This document shows positions 1 to 6,144 of a stretch of DNA of 28,050 nt, one piece after another. Below the pieces are notes generated by a model. It worked only from the letters and a program-made list of their open reading frames with translations, was not told where the DNA came from and ran no database searches. The stretch is from contig JAZNIW010000018.1 in NCBI GenBank assembly GCA_045577695.1, positions 1 to 28,050 on the forward strand, read 5' to 3'. Position numbers and translations under genes: made by a program. Each line of letters opens with the position of its first letter. Within the stretch, counting starts at the first letter, position 1. This DNA comes from UMGS1279 sp045577695. Lineage in GTDB: Bacteria > Bacillota > Clostridia > Oscillospirales > Acutalibacteraceae.

Positions 1-561
1 AATCATCCATTTGTGTATTGCTTTTACCTTTTCTTCATCAGTATCACAATCGGCACAAATTTCGTCAGCGAGTTCTACAGTTGCTGTATCCCACAATGTT
101 GCCTGACCGTTGGTAAGAGAAACATCATCCTGTTTATAGACAAAAATATATGCAGTAAAAAGCAAAGCAATTATAAGCGCCGATACCATCAAAACATATA
201 TTTTCGTCAGTAGGTTATCTTTGCCTGTATTATCGGCGAAAGCGATAAAATACATAAAAACGATAGCCAGTGGAATAAGTGTTAAAAACGGAAATACTCT
301 GCGACAATAAATAGTATAAGCAATGTTCATACAAGCAATGAGTATCAGCAAAATATAAATCGCTGCTCTCATTGCTTTTGTTTTCATCTCAACTATCAAA
401 AGCACTGACGGTAAAACCGACAATAAATAGAACACCTGTAGAGTGGGAGAGAGAACAAGAAAGTCTCTCAAGTAAAATCCCAATATTAAATTATATGTAA
501 GTGCAATGGTAAAGAAAATAATTCTTGATGTATTAGTTTTAGTTGCTTTTTTAGTATTCAT
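1..561 (-). CDS. Membrane protein with start of a transglutaminase-like domain (partial)
   Basis: The frame is open for 187 codons from an ATG at 561 to the left edge, with no stop, so the 3' part lies outside the window. The start is supported by AAGGAGA seven to eight bases upstream. About five hydrophobic segments can be seen (roughly residues 14-30, 38-54, 68-84, 91-109 and 119-141), then a soluble part with a CADC motif (C169, C172). It ends in DEEKVKAIHKWM, the pattern that usually opens a transglutaminase-like (papain-fold) domain in bacterial surface proteins. I infer a multi-pass membrane protein with an extracytoplasmic transglutaminase-like domain; substrate and role cannot be told. 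Base composition is visibly more AT-rich than the rest of the window. Confidence 0.7.
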   Translation of the reverse strand, partial: MNTKKATKTNTSRIIFFTIALTYNLILGFYLRDFLVLSPTLQVFYLLSVLPSVLLIVEMKTKAMRAAIYILLILIACMNIAYTIYCRRVFPFLTLIPLAIVFMYFIAFADNTGKDNLLTKIYVLMVSALIIALLFTAYIFVYKQDDVSLTNGQATLWDTATVELADEICADCDTDEEKVKAIHKWMI

Positions 562-602
562 TTCAAATCTCCTTTATGTACGAAATCCATTTAAACGAAG
601 AA

Positions 603-637
603 GTGGCAGTACAGATCCGAACACTCTGTACTGCCAC
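603..637 (-). other. Perfect 13-bp stem-loop in the leader of the left-edge gene
   Basis: GTGGCAGTACAGA (603-615) is an exact inverted copy of TCTGTACTGCCAC (625-637), with a 9-base loop. In the minus direction it lies about 40 bases before the left-edge gene and is followed by TTCTTCGTTT, a moderately T-rich tail. It could be a second terminator behind the tRNA, an attenuator, or a protein-binding site. The stem is seen directly; the role is open. Confidence 0.5.
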
Positions 638-661
638 AAACAAAGGCTATTTAACATCTTT

Positions 662-713
662 TAAGAAAACAACAAACCCGAACGTTTCACCGATTGGTAA
701 AAGGTTCGGGTTT
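662..713 (-). terminator. Intrinsic terminator of the tRNA-Leu gene
   Basis: AAACCCGAAC (674-683) pairs with GTTCGGGTTT (704-713), a 10-bp stem with a 20-base loop. Read on the minus strand the stem is followed by GTTGTTTTCTT, a T-rich tract. It starts nine bases after the CCA end of the tRNA, the expected place for its terminator. Confidence 0.75.
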
Positions 714-721
714 GAATGCTT

Positions 722-808
722 TGGTGCCGCTGACCGGACTTGAACCGGTACGAAGTCGCCCTCGAGGGATTTTAAGTCCCTTGTGTCTGCCGATTCCACC
801 ACAGCGGC
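722..808 (-). tRNA. tRNA-Leu (anticodon UAA)
   Basis: Read on the minus strand, the acceptor arms GCCGCTG and CAGCGGC pair over 7 bp, followed by discriminator A and an encoded CCA. The anticodon stem GGGA/TCCC encloses the loop CTTAAAA, giving anticodon TAA. A long variable arm (CTCGAGGGCGACTTCGT) and the T arm with GGTTCAAGTCC mark a class II leucine tRNA. It reads UUA, and UUG by wobble. It stands alone with its own promoter and terminator rather than in a tRNA cluster. Such tRNAs are common integration targets, but no integrase lies beside it here. Confidence 0.96.
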
Positions 809-831
809 ATATTTGTGAAACGGCAACTAAT

Positions 832-860
832 ATTTTAGACGATTTACAAAGGAATGTCAA
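832..860 (-). promoter_or_regulatory. Sigma-A-type promoter of tRNA-Leu
   Basis: On the minus strand TTGACA (860-855) and TAAAAT (837-832) are separated by exactly 17 bases, close to consensus. The predicted start, near 825, leaves a leader of about 17 bases before the tRNA 5' end. Confidence 0.85.
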
Positions 861-922
861 GAGTTTTCTTCTCCTTTTTGAAAGGTTTTTTCTTTTTTGG
901 TCTTCTTTTCGGGCAAAGCCGG

Positions 923-951
923 TTGACGAATAGTTTTCTTTTTGATATAAT
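923..951 (+). promoter_or_regulatory. Sigma-A-type promoter for the 1036 gene and yebC
   Basis: TTGACG (923-928), a 17-base spacer and a perfect TATAAT (946-951). It points away from the tRNA promoter, so the two form a divergent pair about 60 bases apart. It likely drives both the membrane-anchored protein gene and yebC. Confidence 0.8.
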
Positions 952-1035
952 AATTTCCAGATTTCTTTTTCAGGTTTTTAAAAATGATTGGTTTTTCGGG
1001 CGGCTTTTATAAAAAGTCCCTTGGGAGGAACGACT

Positions 1036-1713
1036 ATGGCCGGTGAAAACTTGGTTAACCGTCCGAAAACGCTTCGGACTTGGTTGGAAAATTTTTGGTA
1101 TCATTACAAATATCACACCATTGTCGGCGCGGTGGTCGTGGTGGCGTTGGCTGTGATTTTGGGTCAGTGTGCTACTCGCACCCATTACGATTATACGGTA
1201 ATGTTGGCTACCTCTACGGTGGAACTCAGCACCTTTCAGGTGAATGCGCTGCAAAAAGAGTTAGCCTCTTGCGGCACCGATTGCAATGGGGACGGAGAAG
1301 TGAATATTGTTTTGGTGGACTGCACATTCAATGAGAAAACCAGCGGTTACCAAACAATTATGGCCAAGAAACAAAAGTTACAATCGATGATTGTCAACGA
1401 GCCACAAGCTATGTTGTTGATTTCAGACAAGCCGTGTTTGGATTGGCTTAACGGGTTGGGCGAACGGGGTTTTTTGGAAAAGACCAACCTTCCCGATGGA
1501 AACGGCCTGTATTATGATATGACCGATACTTCGTTTGTGAAAAAGGCCAAAGCGGCTGTGGATGATGAATTTGTTTGGCCACAGGAGTGGTTGATTTCCC
1601 GCCGCCGCATTACCGATACCCGTTTTTCGGAAAACAAAACGGCCAAAAAAGCTGCGTTGGAGGCCGACACGTTTATTCAAGCCGTAATTCAAGATGGGCA
1701 AAACAAAAAATAG
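1036..1713 (+). CDS. Membrane-anchored protein of unknown function with an EF-hand-like motif
   Basis: I do not recognise a named family. The protein has 225 residues. The ATG at 1036 is preferred over an upstream in-frame start at 988 because GGGAGGA ends seven bases before it. A short basic N-terminus is followed by one strong membrane segment (about residues 28-44), so this is probably a single-pass protein with the C-terminus outside. Residues 80-90 read DCNGDGEVNIV, which matches a calcium-binding loop of the EF-hand/dockerin type; four cysteines lie near this part. The C-terminal end is lysine-rich. yebC follows after 29 bases and probably shares its transcript. Calcium binding is inference. 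Confidence 0.75.
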   Translation: MAGENLVNRPKTLRTWLENFWYHYKYHTIVGAVVVVALAVILGQCATRTHYDYTVMLATSTVELSTFQVNALQKELASCGTDCNGDGEVNIVLVDCTFNEKTSGYQTIMAKKQKLQSMIVNEPQAMLLISDKPCLDWLNGLGERGFLEKTNLPDGNGLYYDMTDTSFVKKAKAAVDDEFVWPQEWLISRRRITDTRFSENKTAKKAALEADTFIQAVIQDGQNKK

Positions 1714-1742
1714 AATATTATTTCCCGAAAGGAACGATGATT

Positions 1743-2474
1743 ATGTCAGGACATTCGAAATGGAGCACCATTAAACGCAAGAAGGAGAAAACCGACCAAC
1801 AACGCGCCAAGATTTTTACCAAAATCGGGCGCGAGTTAGCAGTTGTGGTGAAAAACGGCGGACCCGACCCCAGCGTGAATACCAAACTGAAAGATGTAAT
1901 TGCCAAGGCTAAGGCCAATAACGTGCCGAATGATAATATTGATCGCATTATTAAAAAAGCGGCCGGTGAGAGTGACGGTAGCAATTATGAGGAAATTGTT
2001 TACGAGGGGTATGGCCCCTCAGGCGTGGCAGTAGTGGTAGAGGCGTTGACCGACAACCGCAATCGCACCGCCGGCGATCTGCGTCATTATTTTGATAAAT
2101 TCGGGGGCAATATGGGTCAACCCGGATCGGTTATGTTTATGTTTAACCGCCAAGGCGTGATTACCATTGATGCCGCCGATTCGGATGAGGATGCCGTGAT
2201 GGAGGCTGCACTGGAAGCCGGTGCGGAGGACTTTAACGCTGAGGAGGGTGTATTTGAAATCACCACCGCAGCTAACGATTTTTCAACTGTGCGTGATGCG
2301 TTGGAGGCTGCCGGTTATTCCTTCCTTTCTGCCGAGGTGGCCTATGTGCCATCGACTACGACGGTGCTTTCCGACCCTCAGGACGTGGTGAAGATGGAAA
2401 AGCTTATTGACATTTTAGAAGAAAATGACGATGTGCAGGATATTTGGCACAACTGGGAGATGTCGGAAGAATAA
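1743..2474 (+). CDS. yebC: YebC/PmpR family regulator (TACO1-like)
   Basis: This 243-residue protein begins MSGHSKWSTIKRKK, the invariant opening of the YebC/PmpR/TACO1 family, and has the usual family length of about 240. Other visible family blocks are the KANNVPNDNIDRIIKKA region and the acidic middle and end domains. Members bind DNA as transcription regulators or act on ribosomes to relieve stalling at proline runs; the sequence alone does not say which applies. Two in-frame ATGs lie six bases apart (1737 and 1743). GAAAGGA fits the second with about nine bases of spacing but is too close to the first. It lies downstream of the 1036 gene and is followed by a strong terminator. Confidence 0.95.
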   Translation: MSGHSKWSTIKRKKEKTDQQRAKIFTKIGRELAVVVKNGGPDPSVNTKLKDVIAKAKANNVPNDNIDRIIKKAAGESDGSNYEEIVYEGYGPSGVAVVVEALTDNRNRTAGDLRHYFDKFGGNMGQPGSVMFMFNRQGVITIDAADSDEDAVMEAALEAGAEDFNAEEGVFEITTAANDFSTVRDALEAAGYSFLSAEVAYVPSTTTVLSDPQDVVKMEKLIDILEENDDVQDIWHNWEMSEE

Positions 2475-2573
2475 CAAAACCAGTTTTCCCGCAAGGGCAA
2501 CCGGAATTGCCTCTATTTATGTAAACGCTATAAAAGGGGTCAAAACGGTAGTTAAAACTGAATGTTAAACAAC

Positions 2574-2611
2574 AAACCGATTCCGTTTTCATAACGGAAT
2601 CGGTTTTCTTT
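2574..2611 (+). terminator. Intrinsic terminator after yebC
   Basis: AAACCGATTCCGTT (2574-2587) and AACGGAATCGGTTT (2593-2606) form a perfect 14-bp stem with a 5-base loop, followed by TCTTTTTC. It is about 100 bases after yebC. The reverse direction has a weaker T tract (GTTGTTT), so it may also stop transcripts coming from spoVAF. Confidence 0.9.
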
Positions 2612-2668
2612 TTCATCGTAATCTTTTTATGGCCGCTTTATTAGATTTGTTTCAACCGCTTTGTGGGG

Positions 2669-4072
2669 TTATTGTTTGATTTTGGTTCGGATAAAGAGCT
2701 TAGAAAAGCCGTTCCAAGAAAAGGGGAGAATCGGATAAAGATAGTTTCTTCCGTTTAAGGTTTTGGAAAGTCCCATCCAAAGCAGACTGAGTAGGCTTGA
2801 ACCAATAAGGCCCCAAAGTCCAAAAATTTGGGTGCCTACTAATAAAAATAAGCGGACGAACTTTTGGGCGTATCCCATTTCGAAACTCGGTTGCGAAAAG
2901 CCGGCGATGGCTACAAAAGACATATACAAAATGCATTCGGCCTCAAACCAACCGGCCGAAATGGCGAATTCAGAGAGAAGTAATCCGCCGATAATGCTAA
3001 GCGAACTTGATAGAGTATCGGGGGTATTCAGGGAAGCGATGCGCAGGCCGTCGATCAAGAATTCTAAAATTAGAAGTTGTGCGAAAATGGGGATAAGCGG
3101 CGTGGTGTCCAACTTAATAAAAGAAAGCCACGGTGGGATATAGGCGGGATTATTAATTAACAATAAAAAAACCGGTGTTAAAATGACGGTTAACAAAGAG
3201 ATGAGTTGGCGGGTGATACGAATATAGGTGGCGGTAATAGGCGGAAAATAATAGTCGTTGGCCTCTTTCGTAAAATCGGCAAAAGAGGTGGGCAATATCA
3301 TCACGGACGGCGAATTGTCCATCACTAATAGCACTCGACCTTCCAATAGGCAGGCGCTGGCGTAATCGGGGCGTTCGGTATATTTGATTTTGGGAAAGGG
3401 GTTGAAAAAGTTGGTGGGGACGATTACTTCGGCTAGGGCTTGTTGGGTCATAGAAATGCCTTTGAGCTGGATGCCCTGCAATCGCTTACGCAGGAGTTCA
3501 ACGGTTTTTTCGTCGCTTTTTCCGTCCAAAAAGCAGAGGGCAACATCTGCTTTTGAGGATTTACCAATTTGAAAATACTCCATACGAAGGGAGAAATCCC
3601 GCACGCGTCGACGAATCATCGCAGTGTTAAAGATTAAGGTTTCTACAAATCCGTCCTTGGCACCTCGCATACTGCGGTCTTTTTCGGGTTCGCTGATGGA
3701 ACGGGTGGGATAGATTCGGGTGCTAATTGAAAGGGCACCACTGATGCCATCGACCAGAAATACAGCGCTACCGGAAAGAACTTGCGTAGCGGCGGTATCG
3801 AAATCGGTCAACGGATCGACCTCTACATAGGGCATAAATCGTTTCGAAAATTCGTTTGCTGTTTCGATTCCTTGCAACTCGGCCGGCTTAATTGCGAAGA
3901 AAAATTCCATCATTTTTGCAAAGATATCGTCTTTGATAAATCCGTCAACGAAGTAGAATACCGCTTTTTTTCCGCCGAGGATGATTTCCCGTTTAATTAA
4001 ATCAAAACTTTCATCGGGACAAAGCCTCTGGTCCAAGCCTTGTTCCCATTCTTTAAATTGTATCGGCAACAT
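2669..4072 (-). CDS. spoVAF: Spore germination/stage V sporulation protein AF (GerA family)
   Basis: The product has 467 residues, slightly shorter than the roughly 490 usual for SpoVAF. The N-terminal half is soluble and contains the GerA-family block MRGAKDGFVETLIFNTAMIRR. The C-terminal half is membrane-embedded, with several helices and the family signature of a leucine/glycine-rich stretch ending in GFSQPSFEMGYA. SpoVAF-type proteins sit in the spore inner membrane and act with SpoVA channel proteins in dipicolinic acid release. The spoVA genes themselves are not beside it, which is unusual; a different GerA-family subunit is the main alternative. The ATG at 4072 is fixed by AAGGAG seven bases upstream, which lies inside a hairpin. 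dut lies 71 bases upstream in the same direction. Confidence 0.85.
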   Translation of the reverse strand: MLPIQFKEWEQGLDQRLCPDESFDLIKREIILGGKKAVFYFVDGFIKDDIFAKMMEFFFAIKPAELQGIETANEFSKRFMPYVEVDPLTDFDTAATQVLSGSAVFLVDGISGALSISTRIYPTRSISEPEKDRSMRGAKDGFVETLIFNTAMIRRRVRDFSLRMEYFQIGKSSKADVALCFLDGKSDEKTVELLRKRLQGIQLKGISMTQQALAEVIVPTNFFNPFPKIKYTERPDYASACLLEGRVLLVMDNSPSVMILPTSFADFTKEANDYYFPPITATYIRITRQLISLLTVILTPVFLLLINNPAYIPPWLSFIKLDTTPLIPIFAQLLILEFLIDGLRIASLNTPDTLSSSLSIIGGLLLSEFAISAGWFEAECILYMSFVAIAGFSQPSFEMGYAQKFVRLFLLVGTQIFGLWGLIGSSLLSLLWMGLSKTLNGRNYLYPILPFSWNGFSKLFIRTKIKQ

Positions 4073-4073
4073 A

Positions 4074-4117
4074 AAATCTCTCCTTTTGGGGATAGTTTAC
4101 CCCAAAAAGAGAGATTT
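4074..4117 (-). promoter_or_regulatory. Stem-loop covering the spoVAF ribosome binding site
   Basis: TTTTGGGG (4084-4091) pairs with CCCCAAAA (4100-4107) around an 8-base loop. The stem continues past a 2x2 internal loop with AAATCTCT (4074-4081) pairing AGAGATTT (4110-4117). In the minus transcript the AAGGAG of spoVAF (4085-4080) lies in the 3' arm, so the folded RNA would hide it. The plus strand carries a T-rich tail (TTTATTTTT) and the minus strand ATTTTAT, so partial termination after dut is another possible role. Confidence 0.6.
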
Positions 4118-4143
4118 ATTTTTGAAATATGATTTTGATTATG

Positions 4144-4632
4144 CTATTTAGTGGTGCTCCCGAATCCGCCGTTTCGTTTTCCTTGTGCGTCATCGTCCAC
4201 GGTGATGCCAAAGGGCATAAAAATTCCTTGGGCGAAACCATTTCCGGCCTCGACGGTAAGGGTTTTGTCAGGTGATTGGTTGGTCATACGAATCATAATA
4301 TGTCCCTCATTGTCTGAGTAAAAGTAGTCGCTGTCAATCACGCCGACTGTATTATTTAACATTAAGCGGTACTTAAAACCCAACCCGCTACGCGGGTAAA
4401 TCAACAAGACATAGCCGTTTTCCATTTCGGCACGGATGCCGGTGGGAATGGTGATTTCTTCCCCGGGTTGCAGGGTGAAGGAGTAGGGGGCGAAAAAATC
4501 ATAGCCGGCAGAACCAACCGTGGCACGACAGGGTAATGTTATGGTATCGTAACAGTCTGCCAAGGCTGAATTGTTTAGCGCCTTTTCAAATTGGGCGCGG
4601 CTAACCTTATGAAATTTTGCAATTGGATTCAT
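4144..4632 (-). CDS. dut: dUTP diphosphatase (dUTPase)
   Basis: The 162-residue protein carries all five motifs of trimeric dUTPases: AGYDFFAP (residues 42-49), PRSGLG (80-85), the catalytic region NNTVGVIDSDY with Asp100, the AQGIFMPF block (134-141), and the C-terminal RNGGFGST (153-160) that closes over the active site. It hydrolyses dUTP to dUMP and pyrophosphate in the cytoplasm, keeping uracil out of DNA and feeding thymidylate synthesis. GGGAGGA eight bases before the ATG supports the start. It has a clear promoter and is transcribed away from xpt. Phages also carry dut genes, but nothing in this copy or its neighbours suggests transfer. Confidence 0.95.
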   Translation of the reverse strand: MNPIAKFHKVSRAQFEKALNNSALADCYDTITLPCRATVGSAGYDFFAPYSFTLQPGEEITIPTGIRAEMENGYVLLIYPRSGLGFKYRLMLNNTVGVIDSDYFYSDNEGHIMIRMTNQSPDKTLTVEAGNGFAQGIFMPFGITVDDDAQGKRNGGFGSTTK

Positions 4633-4664
4633 AGAATATCCTCCCGCCGAAAAATCTTATTTTC

Positions 4665-4693
4665 AGTATAACGGAAAAAGGGGAAAAAATCAA
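4665..4693 (-). promoter_or_regulatory. Promoter of dut (and probably spoVAF)
   Basis: On the minus strand TTGATT (4693-4688), a 17-base spacer and TATACT (4670-4665) lie 33 bases upstream of the dut ATG. It is divergent from the xpt promoter. Confidence 0.75.
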
Positions 4694-4735
4694 CCGCGAA
4701 AAATGCGGATTTTTGCTCAAGGGAGCGGTTTGCTC

Positions 4736-4764
4736 TTGCTTTTCCCAAGAAATTATATTAAAAT
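4736..4764 (+). promoter_or_regulatory. Promoter of xpt
   Basis: TTGCTT (4736-4741), 17 bases, then TAAAAT (4759-4764). An overlapping TATAAT at 4768-4773 has no good -35 partner. The leader would be only about 30 bases, too short for a purine riboswitch. Confidence 0.65.
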
Positions 4765-4800
4765 GTATATAATATATTTTAGACAGGATGGCAGAAAAAT

Positions 4801-5385
4801 ATGAAGCTTTTAGAAGAGCGTATTTTACGGGACGGCAAGATTAAAGCGGGCAATGTATTAAAGGTTGATAGTTTTTTAAACCACCAGATTGATGTTGTGC
4901 TGTTAAACGAAATGGGCAGGGAGTTTAAACGATTGTTTGGCGACCAAAAAATCACCAAAATTTTAACAATCGAGGCCTCGGGTATTGGTATTGCTTGCAT
5001 TGCGGCACAACATTTTGGGGTGCCGGTAGTTTTTGCAAAGAAAACCCAAACCAAAAATATTGCGGGGGATACCTATAAAAGCCGCGTGGAGTCCTTTACC
5101 CACGGCCGTGTGTATGATATTATTGTTTCCAAGGAGTTCTTGCATCCAGAAGACCGTGTATTGATTATCGATGATTTTTTGGCCAAGGGAAGTGCACTTA
5201 ACGGATTAGCACAACTGGTAACCGATGCCGGTGCTACCATCGTAGGGGCAGGTATCGCCATTGAAAAGGGCTTTCAAGAGGGGGGCGCTCTTATTCGCGG
5301 TCGCGGCATTCGGGTGGAATCCCTTGCCATTGTGGAGAGTATGACAGATGAGGGCGATATTACTTTTCGTCCGCAAGAAAACTAA
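4801..5385 (+). CDS. xpt: Xanthine phosphoribosyltransferase
   Basis: The 194-residue protein matches bacterial Xpt in length and sequence: the N-terminal LLEERILRDG block, the KKTQTKNIAGD region near residues 80-90, and the phosphoribosyl-pyrophosphate binding motif RVLIIDDFLAKGSA (119-132) with the paired aspartates. It transfers phosphoribose to xanthine to make XMP in cytoplasmic purine salvage. The ATG at 4801 has AGGATG about ten bases upstream. In many Firmicutes xpt is controlled by a purine riboswitch and paired with a permease gene; neither is seen here. mntP follows after 54 bases and may be read from the same promoter. Confidence 0.95.
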   Translation: MKLLEERILRDGKIKAGNVLKVDSFLNHQIDVVLLNEMGREFKRLFGDQKITKILTIEASGIGIACIAAQHFGVPVVFAKKTQTKNIAGDTYKSRVESFTHGRVYDIIVSKEFLHPEDRVLIIDDFLAKGSALNGLAQLVTDAGATIVGAGIAIEKGFQEGGALIRGRGIRVESLAIVESMTDEGDITFRPQEN

Positions 5386-5439
5386 ATGTTTTGGTCGGCG
5401 CATAGAATGAAATAAATTGCAGTACGGAGCGAAACAACT

Positions 5440-6000
5440 ATGAAAATATGGGAACTGGTGATTTTGGCAGTTGGCCTTGCGATGGATGCTTTTGCAGTTT
5501 CGATTTGCAAGGGCCTTTCCGCTAACGAGATAAAGCCCCGCCATTTTACAATAGCAGGGCTTTATTTTGGTGGATTTCAGGCCTTTATGCCGCTGGTCGG
5601 TTATTTTTTGGGCATTGGTTTTTGCGACATAATTGAACGGGTCGACCACTGGATAGCCTTTGTGTTACTGGGGCTAATTGGGGCGAATATGATACGGGAA
5701 TCTTTTTCGAAAGAGGGGGGACAACTCACGCCGGGTTTTGATCCTCGTAGTATGCTGCCGATGGCGGTGGCTACCAGTATCGATGCCTTAGCCGTAGGAG
5801 TTACCTTGGCGTTTTTAAAGGTCAACATCTGGGTAGCCGTTGTCTTTATTGGTGTTATCACTTTTCTATTATCCGCCATCGGCATCTGGCTCGGTCATAA
5901 AGTTGGGGGCCGCTTTCATGCCAAAGCCGAAGCTCTTGGAGGGGTGGTTTTGGTTCTTATCGGCCTTAAAATCCTATTGGAACATCAGGGGATTATTTAA
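5440..6000 (+). CDS. mntP: Manganese efflux pump MntP
   Basis: The 186-residue, very hydrophobic protein has the six-helix layout of the MntP (DUF204, YebN) family. It has the two family motifs with essential aspartates: GLAMDAFAVS (Asp16) and ATSIDALAVG (Asp115), which arise from an internal duplication. It exports Mn2+ across the plasma membrane and protects against manganese excess. The ATG at 5440 has GGAG about ten bases upstream. mntP genes are often preceded by a yybP-ykoY manganese riboswitch, but the 54-base gap to xpt is too short for one, so control must differ. Its 3' end converges on the phage-type cassette, 24 bases away. Confidence 0.93.
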   Translation: MKIWELVILAVGLAMDAFAVSICKGLSANEIKPRHFTIAGLYFGGFQAFMPLVGYFLGIGFCDIIERVDHWIAFVLLGLIGANMIRESFSKEGGQLTPGFDPRSMLPMAVATSIDALAVGVTLAFLKVNIWVAVVFIGVITFLLSAIGIWLGHKVGGRFHAKAEALGGVVLVLIGLKILLEHQGII

Positions 6001-6016
6001 TACAATTTGAAAACCG

Positions 6017-6035
6017 AATATACATTAGGTATATT
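6017..6035. terminator. Weak stem-loop between convergent mntP and the capsid cassette
   Basis: AATATAC (6017-6023) and GTATATT (6029-6035) form a 7-bp AT-rich stem with a 5-base loop, followed by TTTAAA on plus and CGGTTTTC on minus. The stop codon of the 39-residue gene falls within the structure. Termination would be weak, and nothing stronger is visible between the two genes. Confidence 0.3.
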
Positions 6036-6144
6036 TTAAAACTTCCAGCAGTTCGGCGCAAAAAGCGGCGAGCTGTTTTGTTTTTTCGTCGGCATTTTCA
6101 AAATCGCGTAAATCTAGTTCCAATGCATCAATGGGACGTTTCAT
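6025..6144 (-). CDS. 39-residue protein, last gene of the capsid cassette
   Basis: This small frame is supported by context. Its ATG (6144-6142) overlaps the TGA of the 625-residue gene (6143-6141) as ATGA, and GGAGGT lies eight bases upstream. The same overlap joins the two preceding gene pairs. The product starts MKRPIDALELDLRDFE and is highly charged and probably helical, with one cysteine and no membrane segment. I recognise no family. Candidate roles are a small structural or regulatory protein of the cassette; function is unknown. Confidence 0.65.
   Translation of the reverse strand: MKRPIDALELDLRDFENADEKTKQLAAFCAELLEVLKYT

Noticed and set aside
694..933. 79-codon plus-strand frame
   Set aside because: It runs antisense through the tRNA-Leu gene and its promoter and has no ribosome binding site.
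4694..4800. Purine riboswitch upstream of xpt
   Set aside because: The promoter found leaves only about 30 bases of leader, and the three-stem purine aptamer pattern is not present.
5386..5439. yybP-ykoY manganese riboswitch upstream of mntP
   Set aside because: The gap is only 54 bases and does not hold the conserved loops of that riboswitch.
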